Assembly (NCBI GenBank): GCA_965278965.1 | Contig: OZ257127.1 | Coordinates: 3,286,001 to 3,350,000, forward strand | DNA from: UBA10649 sp965278965 | GTDB taxonomy: Bacteria; Actinomycetota; Actinomycetes; S36-B12 | Reading direction: 5' to 3' | Length of the DNA: 64,000 nucleotides | Shown: one piece after another, positions 1-8,449 of the stretch | Layout of the letters: every line of letters starts with the position of its first letter | Numbering within the stretch: position 1 is the stretch's first letter | The notes under the pieces: model-generated | What the model was told of the DNA's origin: nothing | The model's input: only the letters and a program-made list of their open reading frames with translations | The model's database searches: none | Program-made: the position numbers and the translations under genes

Positions 1-291
1 GACCCGCGCCGCGAGTTCGACGTCCACGACCTGCAGGCCTTCGCTCAGCGGCGTCGAGGGGGCATCTACTGGTTCAACGGTGGCTTCTACGGGCCGGCCG
101 TCCTCGCGTGGCTCGTCGGTGGCGCGTTCGGGCTCATGACCGTCAACGCCGACATCTACGTGGGGCCGTGGGCGGACGCGGCCGGTGGCATCGACGTGAG
201 CGCTGTCGGCTCCGCCGTGCTCAGTGCCGCGGTCTACCTCGTCGGGTCGGCCCGAGCTGACCGACGACGGCACGGCACGATCACCGTATGA
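1..291 (+). CDS. NCS1-family permease, C-terminal fragment
   Basis: The gene enters from the left edge in frame 1 and stops with TGA at 289-291. The visible 96 residues include the motif GIYWFNGGFYGPA followed by two hydrophobic segments, around residues 48-63 and 72-85, and end in a basic tail. This pattern matches the last membrane helices of NCS1 nucleobase/hydantoin/allantoin-type symporters. The stop overlaps the ATG of the next gene (ATGA), so both belong to one operon with the agmatine deiminase and urease-like genes. By context it probably imports a nitrogen compound used by that pathway. The substrate cannot be read from this fragment. Confidence 0.75.
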   Translation, partial: DPRREFDVHDLQAFAQRRRGGIYWFNGGFYGPAVLAWLVGGAFGLMTVNADIYVGPWADAAGGIDVSAVGSAVLSAAVYLVGSARADRRRHGTITV

Positions 292-1811
292 GCGACCTGT
301 CGGGTTCGGGACCTTCCCGCAAGGAGTCAGCGGCCGGCGACGACAAGCGGCAGGCGATCCTCAAGGCCAGCGCGAAGGTGATCGCCGAACGTGGTGTGCG
401 GGGCCTGCGCGTGCACGACGTCGCAGAGGCGGCAGGGGTTTCGCCAGGCCTGCCCTTCTACCATTTCGCCGACCGAACCGGCCTGCTGACCGCGGCGCTC
501 GGCTTCATCAACGAGCGCTCGCGCGAACTCCGGCTCAATGAGCCCTTGGGCGACTCCCCGCGAGCGAATCTGATCGCGCAGGCGCTCGGCGAGATCCAGG
601 ACGACCCACGCGTGATCGAGAACTCGCGAGCGTGGAACGAGCTCCGAGCATCCGCGATCTTCGAGGCAGATCTACGTGGCCCGGTTGCAGAGACGACCAA
701 CATGTGGGTCGACGAGATCGCCGCCGTGGTGAGCGAGGTGATCGACGCGGGCGAGGCGATCACAGATCTGGCCCCCGTGGCGGCCGCTCGGGAAATCACG
801 ACGCTCATCGAGGGCGTCTCCGGTAGGTGGCTCACGGGCGAGCTGAGCACGGCCCAGGCACGCGAATCCGTACGGTCATCTATCGATCGGCTCCTGCCAA
901 CGACAGGCGGACCTCGCCCGCGCACCACCAGCGGGCTCGTCGTGCGTCGGACGTTCGAGGTCGTCAGTGCCCTTGAGCCTGCGCCGGTGGTGATGACAGG
1001 CGCGAGCCATGCTGGCCGGCGCCTGCGAGTTGCCGTCGTGCAACAGGAGTGGAACGGCAATCCTCGCGAGCTGTCGCAGTGCTTCGCCGAGGGGATCGCG
1101 GTCGCCGCCGGGCTCGGCGCCCAGGTTGTGTTCCTACCCCAGGCGGGCATCAGCACGCTGACGGGGACCGAGGTCGAGGCGCCGGCTACCGAGGACCTTC
1201 TCTCAGGCCCGACGCGCGAGTTCGCGACGGAGATGGCCGCGCGGTTCGGTGTTGTCGTGCAGGCATCTCTCCTCGAGCGGGCGACGGAGTGCAACGGCAT
1301 CGGGGACGGCATGCCCATCGTGGTCAGCCCGAACGGTGAGCTGGTGAGAGCCGCTGGTGGTCAGAACCCCGTGCACGTATCGGCCAGCCTCGACGGGACG
1401 TCGCTTGCGGTCGCACGGTGGACGGATGAGCGGCTCGCCGAAGAGGTACGCACGTACGCACAGAACGGCGCCGAGGTGGTTGCCGTCCCATGCGCAATCG
1501 CGAGCGATCGGCGACACTCCGGATTCGATCCGCAGCCGATGTGGGAGCAGGCGGTCGTCGCGAGCGCAATCGCGTCCGGCGTGTTCATCGCCGTGGCGAG
1601 CCGCGTAGGCGCCCACGGTGACCTGACGTTCTTCGGTTCGTCGTTCATCTGCGACCCGTTCGGACGCGTCCTCGTCCAGGCAGCCCGTGATCGAGCGTCG
1701 GTGCTAGTCGCCGAGCTTGACCTGGCACAGCGCACCGACTGGCTCGCGCTGTCCCCGTTCTCGCCCGTGCGCCGCCTCAGCGGCGCCGTCACCGTCGACG
1801 AAGGAGCGTGA
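288..1811 (+). CDS. TetR-type regulator fused to a catalytically dead AguB-like nitrilase domain
   Basis: This is a 507-residue fusion. Residues about 21-75 form a TetR-type helix-turn-helix (RQAILKASAKVIAERG, then VAEAAGVSPGLPFYHFADR), followed by a TetR-like ligand/dimer region to about residue 205. Residues about 245-500 align well with N-carbamoylputrescine amidase: GAQVVFLPQ, NGAEVVAVPCAIAS and LTFFGSSFICDPFG are clear counterparts of AguB segments. All three catalytic residues of the carbon-nitrogen hydrolase triad look lost. The Glu position reads Gln285, the YRK lysine motif is absent near residues 350-365, and the Cys position reads Arg377/Trp378. I infer a pseudoenzyme that senses an agmatine-pathway metabolite and controls this operon. 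Its ATG overlaps the permease stop, and it ends two bases before the agmatine deiminase start. Confidence 0.85.
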   Translation: MSDLSGSGPSRKESAAGDDKRQAILKASAKVIAERGVRGLRVHDVAEAAGVSPGLPFYHFADRTGLLTAALGFINERSRELRLNEPLGDSPRANLIAQALGEIQDDPRVIENSRAWNELRASAIFEADLRGPVAETTNMWVDEIAAVVSEVIDAGEAITDLAPVAAAREITTLIEGVSGRWLTGELSTAQARESVRSSIDRLLPTTGGPRPRTTSGLVVRRTFEVVSALEPAPVVMTGASHAGRRLRVAVVQQEWNGNPRELSQCFAEGIAVAAGLGAQVVFLPQAGISTLTGTEVEAPATEDLLSGPTREFATEMAARFGVVVQASLLERATECNGIGDGMPIVVSPNGELVRAAGGQNPVHVSASLDGTSLAVARWTDERLAEEVRTYAQNGAEVVAVPCAIASDRRHSGFDPQPMWEQAVVASAIASGVFIAVASRVGAHGDLTFFGSSFICDPFGRVLVQAARDRASVLVAELDLAQRTDWLALSPFSPVRRLSGAVTVDEGA

Positions 1812-1812
1812 A

Positions 1813-2844
1813 GTGCCTGTGTGGACCATGCCACCCGAGACCGCCGAGCAGGAGAGGATCTGGATGGCGTTTCCGCCGTTCGGGTCCTCGATCACGGCGG
1901 ATGCTGCCTCCGCCGAGGAGGCGCACGATGCATGGGCCGCCGTCGCGAACGCGATCGCTGCCTTCGAGCCCGTCACCATGGTGTCCGATCCCGGCACCCT
2001 CGACGTGGCCCGGCGCCTTCTGGACCCGCAGATCGAGCTGATCGACGCGCCCCTCGACGACGCGTGGATGCGAGACATCGGGCCATCGTTCGTCTTCGAC
2101 GAGCACGGCACGCTCGGCGCCGTGGAATGGGTCTTCAACGGGTGGGGACAGCAGGACTGGGCTCAGTGGGGCAACGACCGGCACGTCGGTCGGCTCGTCG
2201 CGGAGCACGCCGGAGCGGTGAGCGTCCCATCAGCACTGGTGAACGAGGGCGGCGGGATCCAGGTCGACGGCTCGGGGACTGTGCTGGCGACCGAGTCCGT
2301 TCAGCTGGACCCGGGCCGCAATCCGGGCTTGGCGCGCGAGGACGTCGAACGCGAGCTTGCCCGAACGATTGGAGCCGCCAACGTCGTGTGGCTTCCGCGC
2401 GGGCTGTGGCGTGACTCCCAGCGCTTCGGCACTCGCGGGCATGTCGACATCGTCGCCACGATCTCTGCGCCGGGGGTCCTCCTGGTCCACGACCAGCAGG
2501 ACAGGTCACACCCCGACCACGACATCATGCGTGACCTCATCGCCGTGCTGCGCGACGGTCGAGATGCAGAGGGCCACGCCTGGCAGATCGTGGTCGTACC
2601 TGCGCCTGCCACCCTGACGGACACAGAGGGCTGGGTCGACTACAGCTACATCAACCACGTCGTCGTGAACGGCGGCGTGGTTGCTAGCAGCTTCGACGAC
2701 CCGAACGACGATGCCGCTCGGGCGATCCTGACGGAGGCCTACCCGGGTCGCCGTGTCGTCACCGTCGACTCCCGGGCACTGTTTGCTCGAGGGGGCGGCA
2801 TCCACTGCATCACCCAGCAGCAGCCACGCCGTGCGACGGTGTGA
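1813..2844 (+). CDS. aguA: agmatine deiminase
   Basis: This 343-residue protein belongs to the agmatine deiminase / peptidyl-arginine deiminase superfamily, which converts agmatine to N-carbamoylputrescine and ammonia in the cytosol. Visible signatures are DDAWMRDIGPSFV near residue 80, NEGGGIQVDG, a conserved His in RGHVDIVATISAPGVLLV, and the nucleophile in GGGIHCITQQQP (Cys332, close to the C-terminus as in the family). The GTG at 1813 is preferred over upstream in-frame codons because GAAGGAG lies eight bases upstream and the mature family sequence begins at VWTMPPETAEQERIWMAFP. It sits between the dead AguB-like regulator and urease-like genes, and no active AguB is visible here. Another guanidino substrate remains possible. 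Confidence 0.88.
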   Translation: MPVWTMPPETAEQERIWMAFPPFGSSITADAASAEEAHDAWAAVANAIAAFEPVTMVSDPGTLDVARRLLDPQIELIDAPLDDAWMRDIGPSFVFDEHGTLGAVEWVFNGWGQQDWAQWGNDRHVGRLVAEHAGAVSVPSALVNEGGGIQVDGSGTVLATESVQLDPGRNPGLAREDVERELARTIGAANVVWLPRGLWRDSQRFGTRGHVDIVATISAPGVLLVHDQQDRSHPDHDIMRDLIAVLRDGRDAEGHAWQIVVVPAPATLTDTEGWVDYSYINHVVVNGGVVASSFDDPNDDAARAILTEAYPGRRVVTVDSRALFARGGGIHCITQQQPRRATV

Positions 2845-2884
2845 GCGCGTTGGTCGGTAGTCTCGCGCGGATCGGAGGAGTCGA

Positions 2885-3628
2885 ATGCCGCTGACGCCGG
2901 GGGAGAGCGACCGCCTGCTGCTGCACACGCAGGCCGGGCTGGCACAGCGACGCCGAGACCGCGGGCTGCGGCTGAACGTGCCCGAGGCGCGGGCGTTGAT
3001 CGCCGACGCGGTGTGCGAGTGGGCGCGCGACGGCCTCGACCTGCCCGAGACCGCCGCCCGGGCGCGGACGATGCTCACGCCGGACGACGTCCTCGACGGC
3101 GTACCCGAAGCGCTGACGGAGGTGCGGGTCGAAGCGCGGTTCGACGACGGCACGCGGCTGGTCGTCGTGACGGACCCGTTCGGCCCACGACGAGATGACG
3201 GACCTCTGCACGAACGGGCGCCGGAGGGCGCGGCGACGGGGACCGTCGTCGTGGTCAACGAGGCGTCGACCGCGATCGGGCTCTCCTCCCACATCCATCT
3301 GGCCGAGGTGAACCCACGGCTGCGGCTGGACCGGACAGCGGCGTTCGGGATGCGGCCGGCCATCGCGACAGGCGAGACCGTCTGGCTGCATCCCGGGGAG
3401 AAGGTCGAGCTCGGGATGCGCCCGATCGGTGGCGCCCGCGTCGCTATCGGCACCTCCGGTGTCGTCGACGGGCCGCTCGACGATCCCGTCGTTCGCGCGC
3501 GGGCCCTGGGGCTATTGCGATCGTGCGGTTACCTCGACGTCATCGACGGCCGTCCCGCCGGTGACGTCGCGGGAGCGGACGAGGCGGTCGCCCGGCTCGT
3601 GGCTCGACGTCGGGAGCCGGCGCCGTGA
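2885..3628 (+). CDS. ureAB: fused urease gamma/beta subunit, divergent
   Basis: A 247-residue fusion of the two small urease subunits. Residues 1-95 match the gamma subunit (LTPGESDRLLLHTQAGLAQRR, LNVPEARALIADAV, TMLTPDDVLDGVPE). Residues about 120-235 match the beta subunit (SSHIHLAEVNPRLRLDRTAAFGMR, HPGEKVELGMRPIGG). Fused gamma-beta chains are known in some bacteria. The beta half is shorter and more divergent than usual. GGAGGAG four bases before the ATG supports the start. It overlaps the alpha subunit by four bases (GTGA), so the two are translationally coupled. No ureE, F, G or D genes follow, unlike ordinary urease operons. Confidence 0.85.
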   Translation: MPLTPGESDRLLLHTQAGLAQRRRDRGLRLNVPEARALIADAVCEWARDGLDLPETAARARTMLTPDDVLDGVPEALTEVRVEARFDDGTRLVVVTDPFGPRRDDGPLHERAPEGAATGTVVVVNEASTAIGLSSHIHLAEVNPRLRLDRTAAFGMRPAIATGETVWLHPGEKVELGMRPIGGARVAIGTSGVVDGPLDDPVVRARALGLLRSCGYLDVIDGRPAGDVAGADEAVARLVARRREPAP

Positions 3629-5271
3629 GCCGCGAGTACGGGCCACTTGCCGGCGACGTCGTGGTCCTCGGCGACACCCGGCTTCGCCTCCGGATCGACC
3701 ATCGGGTCCCCGACAGCGGCGACGAGCTGCGCGTCGGCTTCGCCAAGACCGGCCGCGACGGGATCGGTCTCGCCGCCCGGGGAGCGCGCGAGACGTGCGA
3801 CGTCCTCATCACCAACGTCGTCGTGCTCGATCCCGTCGACGGTGTCCAGGTCGCCAGCATCGGCATCCGGGAGGGGCGGATCAGCGGGATCGGCAAGGCC
3901 GGGAACCCGGACACCGCCGACGACATCGACGTCGTCGTCGGCACCGGGACGGTCGTGATCGACGGCGACGGCCTCATCGCCACTCCGGGCGGCATCGACA
4001 CCCACGTCCACACGCTCAGCCCGCGCGTGCTCGACGCCGAGATCGCCTCGGGAGTCACGACCGTCATCGGGCAGGAGGCCGGACCGATGTGGGGCGTCGG
4101 GCTCGGCTCCGCGTGGGTGCTCGAGCGCGGGCTGCGGGCGATGGATGCGTTCCCGCTCAACATCGGCCTGCTCGGTCGCGGGTCGTCGTCTCGAGCCGAC
4201 GCGATCCGGGAGTCCGTGGACGCGCACGTCTGCGGACTGAAGGTGCACGAGGACACCGGCGCGACGTTGCGGACGATCGACACGGCCCTGCACGTCGCGG
4301 ACGAGTTCGACCTGCAGGTCGCGCTCCACACCGACGGGCTCAACGAGACCCTGTCGGTCGCCGACACCCTCGCGGTCCTGGACGGACGGGTCATCCACGC
4401 GTACCACGTCGAAGGCTGCGGTGGCGGCCACGCTCCCGACGTCCTGGAGCTCGCTGGCCATGCGAACGTCCTCGCCTCCTCGACGAACCCGACGCTGCCG
4501 TACGGCGTCAACGCCGTGGCCGAGCATCTCGACATGATCCTGCTGTGCCACGGGATGAACCCGGGCAATGACAGCGACGTGCGCATCGCGCGCTCGCGGG
4601 TGCGCGGGGTGACGATGGCGGCCGAGGGCCGGTTGCATGACCTCGGCGTCATCAGCGTGACGTCCTCCGACGCACAGGGCATGGGCCGCGCGGGGGAGAC
4701 CTGGTGGCGGACGTTCGCTCTGGCAGGTGTCCTCGCCGGTCTCGACCCCGAGCGTCCGGGCGACGACAACGACCGGATCCTGCGCTACCTGGCCAAGATC
4801 ACGATCAACCCGGCACTCGTGCACGGACTCGCGGCCGAGGTCGGCCGGCTGGCGGTCGGGCACCTGGCCGACATCGTGCTGTGGCGGCCGGAGCTGTTCG
4901 CGGCCAAGCCGCAGCTCGTGGTCAAGGGCGGCTTCCCGGCGTGGGGGGTGACCGGCGACCCGAACGCCAGCATCGACTCCGCGGAGCCGCTCGTGCTCGG
5001 CCCGCAGTACGGCGCGCACGGCGTCGTCCCGTCGGACCTCAGCGTCCTGTTCTCGAACGAGGCCGCGGTCGCGACGACGCCGAGCCCCGTCGCGCGCCGC
5101 GTCGTGCCGGTGCGGGGGTGCCGGACCGTCCGGTCCGGTGACCTCGTCCGCGGGGGCGCTGTCGGCTCCGTGGCCGTCGCCCCCGACGGCAGCCAGGTCA
5201 CCTGGAACGGGGAGATCCTCACGATGGATCCCGTCACACGCGTGCCGATCTCACGCCTGCACTACTGGTAG
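3625..5271 (+). CDS. ureC: divergent urease alpha subunit / urease-like amidohydrolase
   Basis: A 548-residue urease alpha homologue, slightly shorter than classical UreC (about 570). The nickel ligands are all present: His127 and His129 (GGIDTHVH), the lysine to be carbamylated Lys206 with His208 (GLKVHED), His235, His261 (YHVEGCGGGHAPD) and Asp349 (SSDAQGMGRAGE). The mobile flap keeps Cys308-His309 but has Gly310 where classical ureases have a second His (CHH). The residue before GMGR is Gln as usual, but the Ala of SQAMGR is Gly352. This is a complete di-nickel site with an altered substrate pocket. With agmatine deiminase upstream and no accessory genes, I infer a substrate other than urea, perhaps N-carbamoylputrescine. 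Ordinary urease activity cannot be excluded. Confidence 0.85.
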   Translation: MSREYGPLAGDVVVLGDTRLRLRIDHRVPDSGDELRVGFAKTGRDGIGLAARGARETCDVLITNVVVLDPVDGVQVASIGIREGRISGIGKAGNPDTADDIDVVVGTGTVVIDGDGLIATPGGIDTHVHTLSPRVLDAEIASGVTTVIGQEAGPMWGVGLGSAWVLERGLRAMDAFPLNIGLLGRGSSSRADAIRESVDAHVCGLKVHEDTGATLRTIDTALHVADEFDLQVALHTDGLNETLSVADTLAVLDGRVIHAYHVEGCGGGHAPDVLELAGHANVLASSTNPTLPYGVNAVAEHLDMILLCHGMNPGNDSDVRIARSRVRGVTMAAEGRLHDLGVISVTSSDAQGMGRAGETWWRTFALAGVLAGLDPERPGDDNDRILRYLAKITINPALVHGLAAEVGRLAVGHLADIVLWRPELFAAKPQLVVKGGFPAWGVTGDPNASIDSAEPLVLGPQYGAHGVVPSDLSVLFSNEAAVATTPSPVARRVVPVRGCRTVRSGDLVRGGAVGSVAVAPDGSQVTWNGEILTMDPVTRVPISRLHYW

Positions 5272-5288
5272 ACGTATCGTCGGCGATC

Positions 5289-6749
5289 GTGGTCACGCTG
5301 GCTGCCCTCGTCGAGGAGCGCACCGACCTCGACGCGCGTGATGTCGAGGCGCTGTCGCGGATCGTCGCGGACTGGTCGATCGTCTCGGACCTGGCGCGCA
5401 GCGACCTCGTGCTGTGGCTGCCGACGTGGAACGACGGCGGACTCGTCGCCGCCGCCCAGGTGCGCCCGACCACGGCGCCGACCGCCGTGCCCGACGACGT
5501 CCTCGGCTCCTTCGCCCCCCGGGGCCGGTACCCCCAGCTGGACCAGGCCGCGGCCTTCGGCCGTGCGGTCACGGTCCGCGACATCACGCTGCCCTGGCTG
5601 CCGTTGTCCGACGAGGCCTACCCCGTGCGCCGGGCGGGTCGGGTCATCGGGGTCGTCGCCCGCCGCTCCTCGGGCCTGTCCCGTGTCGCCGGGCAGCTCG
5701 AGGAGGTCTACCTCGCCTCGGCGGACGACCTGCTCCAGATGCTCGTCGACGGGCGGTTCCCCGTGCCCGAGATCGGTGACGAGGCCGCCGGCACGCCCCG
5801 GGTCGGTGACGGCATCCTTCGCCTGGACGCCGACGGCACGGTTCGCTACGCCAGTCCCAACGCCGTCAGTGCCATGCGGCGGCTGGGGCTGGCGACGGAC
5901 GTCGTCGGGTCGTCCGCGGCCGAGACGTTGGTGCGCCTGTCGCGCCGCCACGGTCCGGTCGACGAGTCGGTGTCGGCGATCGCCGGCGGCAAGGTCGCCG
6001 GTCGCGTCGACGTCGACACCCCGACGGCCCAGGTCCTCCTGCGGGGTGTGCCGTTGTGGCGCGGCGACGACCGGATCGGCGCGCTCCTGTTCGTTCAGGA
6101 CGTCACCGACCTGCGTCGGCGCGAACGGGCGCTGATCGGCAAGGACGCGACGATCCGCGAGATCCACCACCGGGTGAAGAACAACCTGCAGACGGTCGCG
6201 GCGATGCTGCGCCTCCAGGCCCGGCGCGCGCCGACGGAGCAGGCCCGCGAGGCGCTCGCCGAGGCAGAGCTGCGCGTCGCCGCGATCGCCGTGGTGCACG
6301 ACTCCATCTCCGGGCAGGACGGCGAGCGGGTCGACTTCGACGAGGTGGCCGACCGCGTCGTCGCCCTCGTCCGCGACCTGGCTCCCGCGTTCTCCCAGAG
6401 CATGCCGATGCCCCGGATCGTGCGCCGGGGCTCGTGGGGGTCGCTGCCCGCCGACGTCGCGACACCGCTGGCGATGGCGGCCTCCGAGCTCCTGCACAAC
6501 GCCGTCGAGCACGGGGCCGCCGCGTCGATCGACTTACGGCTGGAGTCCGACGACGCTGGTCTGGTGCTGCGCGTCATCGACGACGGGCGCGGCCTGCCGG
6601 AGGACTTCGACCCCGCCGAGGGTGGGCTCGGCCTGACCATCGTGCGCTCGCTGGTCACCGGCGACCTCCATGGGACGTGCGAGTTCGCCGCGGACCAGCA
6701 CCACGGGACGTCGGTGACCGTCCGTGTGCCGCTGCCCGGGACGGGCTAG
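5289..6749 (+). CDS. pdtaS: PdtaS-type sensor histidine kinase
   Basis: A soluble 486-residue kinase resembling PdtaS of mycobacteria. Residues 1-150 match the GAF-like N-domain (TLAALVEERTDLDARDVEALSRIVADW, then GRYPQLDQAAAFGRAVTVRDI). Residues about 170-285 form a PAS domain. The HisKA_2 motif EIHHRVKNNLQT places the phosphoacceptor at His293. The HATPase domain shows the N-box in ELLHNAVEHG and the G-box DDGRGLPEDF and GGLGLTIVRSL. In mycobacteria PdtaS phosphorylates the antiterminator PdtaR, which is not seen here. TATCGT lies eight bases before the GTG start. The stop shares its last base with the GTG of the next gene. Confidence 0.9.
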   Translation: MVTLAALVEERTDLDARDVEALSRIVADWSIVSDLARSDLVLWLPTWNDGGLVAAAQVRPTTAPTAVPDDVLGSFAPRGRYPQLDQAAAFGRAVTVRDITLPWLPLSDEAYPVRRAGRVIGVVARRSSGLSRVAGQLEEVYLASADDLLQMLVDGRFPVPEIGDEAAGTPRVGDGILRLDADGTVRYASPNAVSAMRRLGLATDVVGSSAAETLVRLSRRHGPVDESVSAIAGGKVAGRVDVDTPTAQVLLRGVPLWRGDDRIGALLFVQDVTDLRRRERALIGKDATIREIHHRVKNNLQTVAAMLRLQARRAPTEQAREALAEAELRVAAIAVVHDSISGQDGERVDFDEVADRVVALVRDLAPAFSQSMPMPRIVRRGSWGSLPADVATPLAMAASELLHNAVEHGAAASIDLRLESDDAGLVLRVIDDGRGLPEDFDPAEGGLGLTIVRSLVTGDLHGTCEFAADQHHGTSVTVRVPLPGTG

Positions 6750-7993
6750 TGCACGTCACGTTCGTCGGGACGGGGCCGTACTACCGACTGCCGGAGATCC
6801 TTGCGCGCCCGGGCGTCCGGATCACCGTGGTCGGCAACCGCCGTCATCCCTTGCGCGCGAGCCGCTACGTCGACCGTTTCGTCGAGCTCGACCATCGCGA
6901 CGCCGCCGACCTGCCGGCGGCACTGATCGAGCGGCAGGATGTGATCGCCGACCTCGGTGACTGGACGATCGTGGCGGACGACAACGTCCTGCGGGGTCTG
7001 GCGACGAGCGCGCTGGCCGAGCGCGACAAGCTGCGGCTGCTTCCCGTCCGGCAGGCGGCGGGTCTGGAGCTGCTCGGCTCCAAGATCGGCCTCGACGCAT
7101 TGTGCCGGCGTGCGGGCGTCGTCGTGCCGCCGACACGGGTGGTCCGTACGCCTGACGGCCTCCCCGAGGCTCGCGAGGGGCTCGGCGGAGCGGCCGGCCG
7201 CGTGCTGGTGAAGGCCGACGAGGGGTGGGGCGGCGATCGTGTGCGGTTCCTGCTCCCTGGCGAGGACGACGTGCCCGACTCGTGGTTCCCCGTGGTGGCC
7301 CAGAGGTTCATCCCGGGGCCCGAGGCCGACGTCGACGCGCTGTTCCGTGATGGTCGGCTCGTGGCGTGGACGTACTCGCACGTCGTCGCCGCGACGTCTG
7401 CGACCGGACCGTCCGCCGCTCGCCTGTACCGGCGCCCGCCGTCGGACGACTTCCTCGCCGACCTGACGCGAGTCGGGGAGGCGGGTGGCCTTCATGGGTT
7501 CTTCAACGGATCGCTGATCTGGTCGCCGGCGCAGCGGCGGCACTACCTGTTCGAGCTCGACGGCCGGCCGAACGCCTGGGTCCAGTTCGGACCGCGGCTC
7601 GGCGTGGACTGGGCTCGGGCCATGGCCGCGGCGAACCCGGGCACGCGCGGACAGGTGCTCGGACCGCGGGGCTATCGGATCATCCGGCTCTACCCGCGCG
7701 CGATCGTGCACGCCCTCGATCAGCGGGACTGGTCGGGGCTACGTCCGTGGGCCTTGGCTCTGCCGGGGACCTGGGACACCCGGAACGCACGCGACCGCGC
7801 CGCGAACGCCGTGGAGCGCAGTGATGCCGTGCGTGCAGCGTCGCACTGGGCCCGGTTGAGCGTCGCCGTCGCGGCGGTCGCCGCATGGCGGCGGACGCCG
7901 TCGTCGGTCGCGGCGGTCGCCGACGTAGACGCCCTCAGGCGTCTGGTCGACCGTGTGGTCTCGGGCGGGTCGGCCTCAGCCGAACCGGTCTAG
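6749..7993 (+). CDS. ATP-grasp domain protein
   Basis: A 414-residue protein starting at GTG 6749, whose first base is the last base of the pdtaS stop (TAGTG), so translation is coupled. The N-terminal HVTFVGTGPYYRLPE resembles a pre-ATP-grasp fold. VLVKADEGWGGDRVRF, VAQRFIPGPEADVDALFRDG and HYLFELDGRPNAWVQFGPRLG fit the lysine, loop and acidic metal-binding parts of an ATP-grasp ligase. These enzymes join a carboxylate to an amine or thiol through an acyl phosphate; the substrate here is unknown. Its 3-prime end overlaps the convergent whiB1 stop by four bases (CTAG shared by both stops). Confidence 0.75.
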   Translation: MHVTFVGTGPYYRLPEILARPGVRITVVGNRRHPLRASRYVDRFVELDHRDAADLPAALIERQDVIADLGDWTIVADDNVLRGLATSALAERDKLRLLPVRQAAGLELLGSKIGLDALCRRAGVVVPPTRVVRTPDGLPEAREGLGGAAGRVLVKADEGWGGDRVRFLLPGEDDVPDSWFPVVAQRFIPGPEADVDALFRDGRLVAWTYSHVVAATSATGPSAARLYRRPPSDDFLADLTRVGEAGGLHGFFNGSLIWSPAQRRHYLFELDGRPNAWVQFGPRLGVDWARAMAAANPGTRGQVLGPRGYRIIRLYPRAIVHALDQRDWSGLRPWALALPGTWDTRNARDRAANAVERSDAVRAASHWARLSVAVAAVAAWRRTPSSVAAVADVDALRRLVDRVVSGGSASAEPV

Positions 7994-8244
7994 GCGTTGC
8001 TGCGAGCGCGCAGTCGCGCGTTACGGCGCTTCAGGGCGCGCCGCTCGTCCTCGGAGAGCCCGCCCCAGACGCCTGCGTCCTGACCGGTCTCGAGAGCCCA
8101 GCGGAGGCATTCATCCACGACAGCGCAACGCCGGCACACGGCCTTGGCCTCTTCGATCTGCACGAGAGCGGGGCCGGTGTTGCCGATCGGGAAGAACAGC
8201 TCGGGGTCCTCGTCACGGCAGGCAGCCTCATGGCGCCAGTCCAT
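7990..8244 (-). CDS. whiB1: WhiB1-type iron-sulfur regulator
   Basis: An 84-residue WhiB protein beginning MDWRHEAACRDEDPELFFPIG. The four cluster cysteines are in AACR, CRRC and DECLRWA, and the GVWGG turn and basic tail RRALKRRNARLRARS are typical of WhiB1. The ATG at 8244 is preferred over an upstream in-frame ATG because GGAG lies eight bases ahead and the family begins MDWR. WhiB1 binds a nitric-oxide-sensitive 4Fe-4S cluster and sigma factor region 4. In mycobacteria whiB1 also neighbours pdtaS. Confidence 0.93.
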   Translation of the reverse strand: MDWRHEAACRDEDPELFFPIGNTGPALVQIEEAKAVCRRCAVVDECLRWALETGQDAGVWGGLSEDERRALKRRNARLRARSNA

Positions 8245-8449
8245 GCGTATCACTCCAATGTCAAGCATGCGTCGGGTTCGCCGGCGCTCGTGATTGCATT
8301 CACGTGCGTTGGCACAGGCTCACCCTTCCGGGGGTCTCCCGGCGGGGCGAGGGGAGTTGTGCAAACGAACGACTGCAACGGGCCTGTATAGGTTCGCAGA
8401 GGATCCGATGCGCGACAAGGGGTAAGACCCGCAAGATCACGTCACGGAC

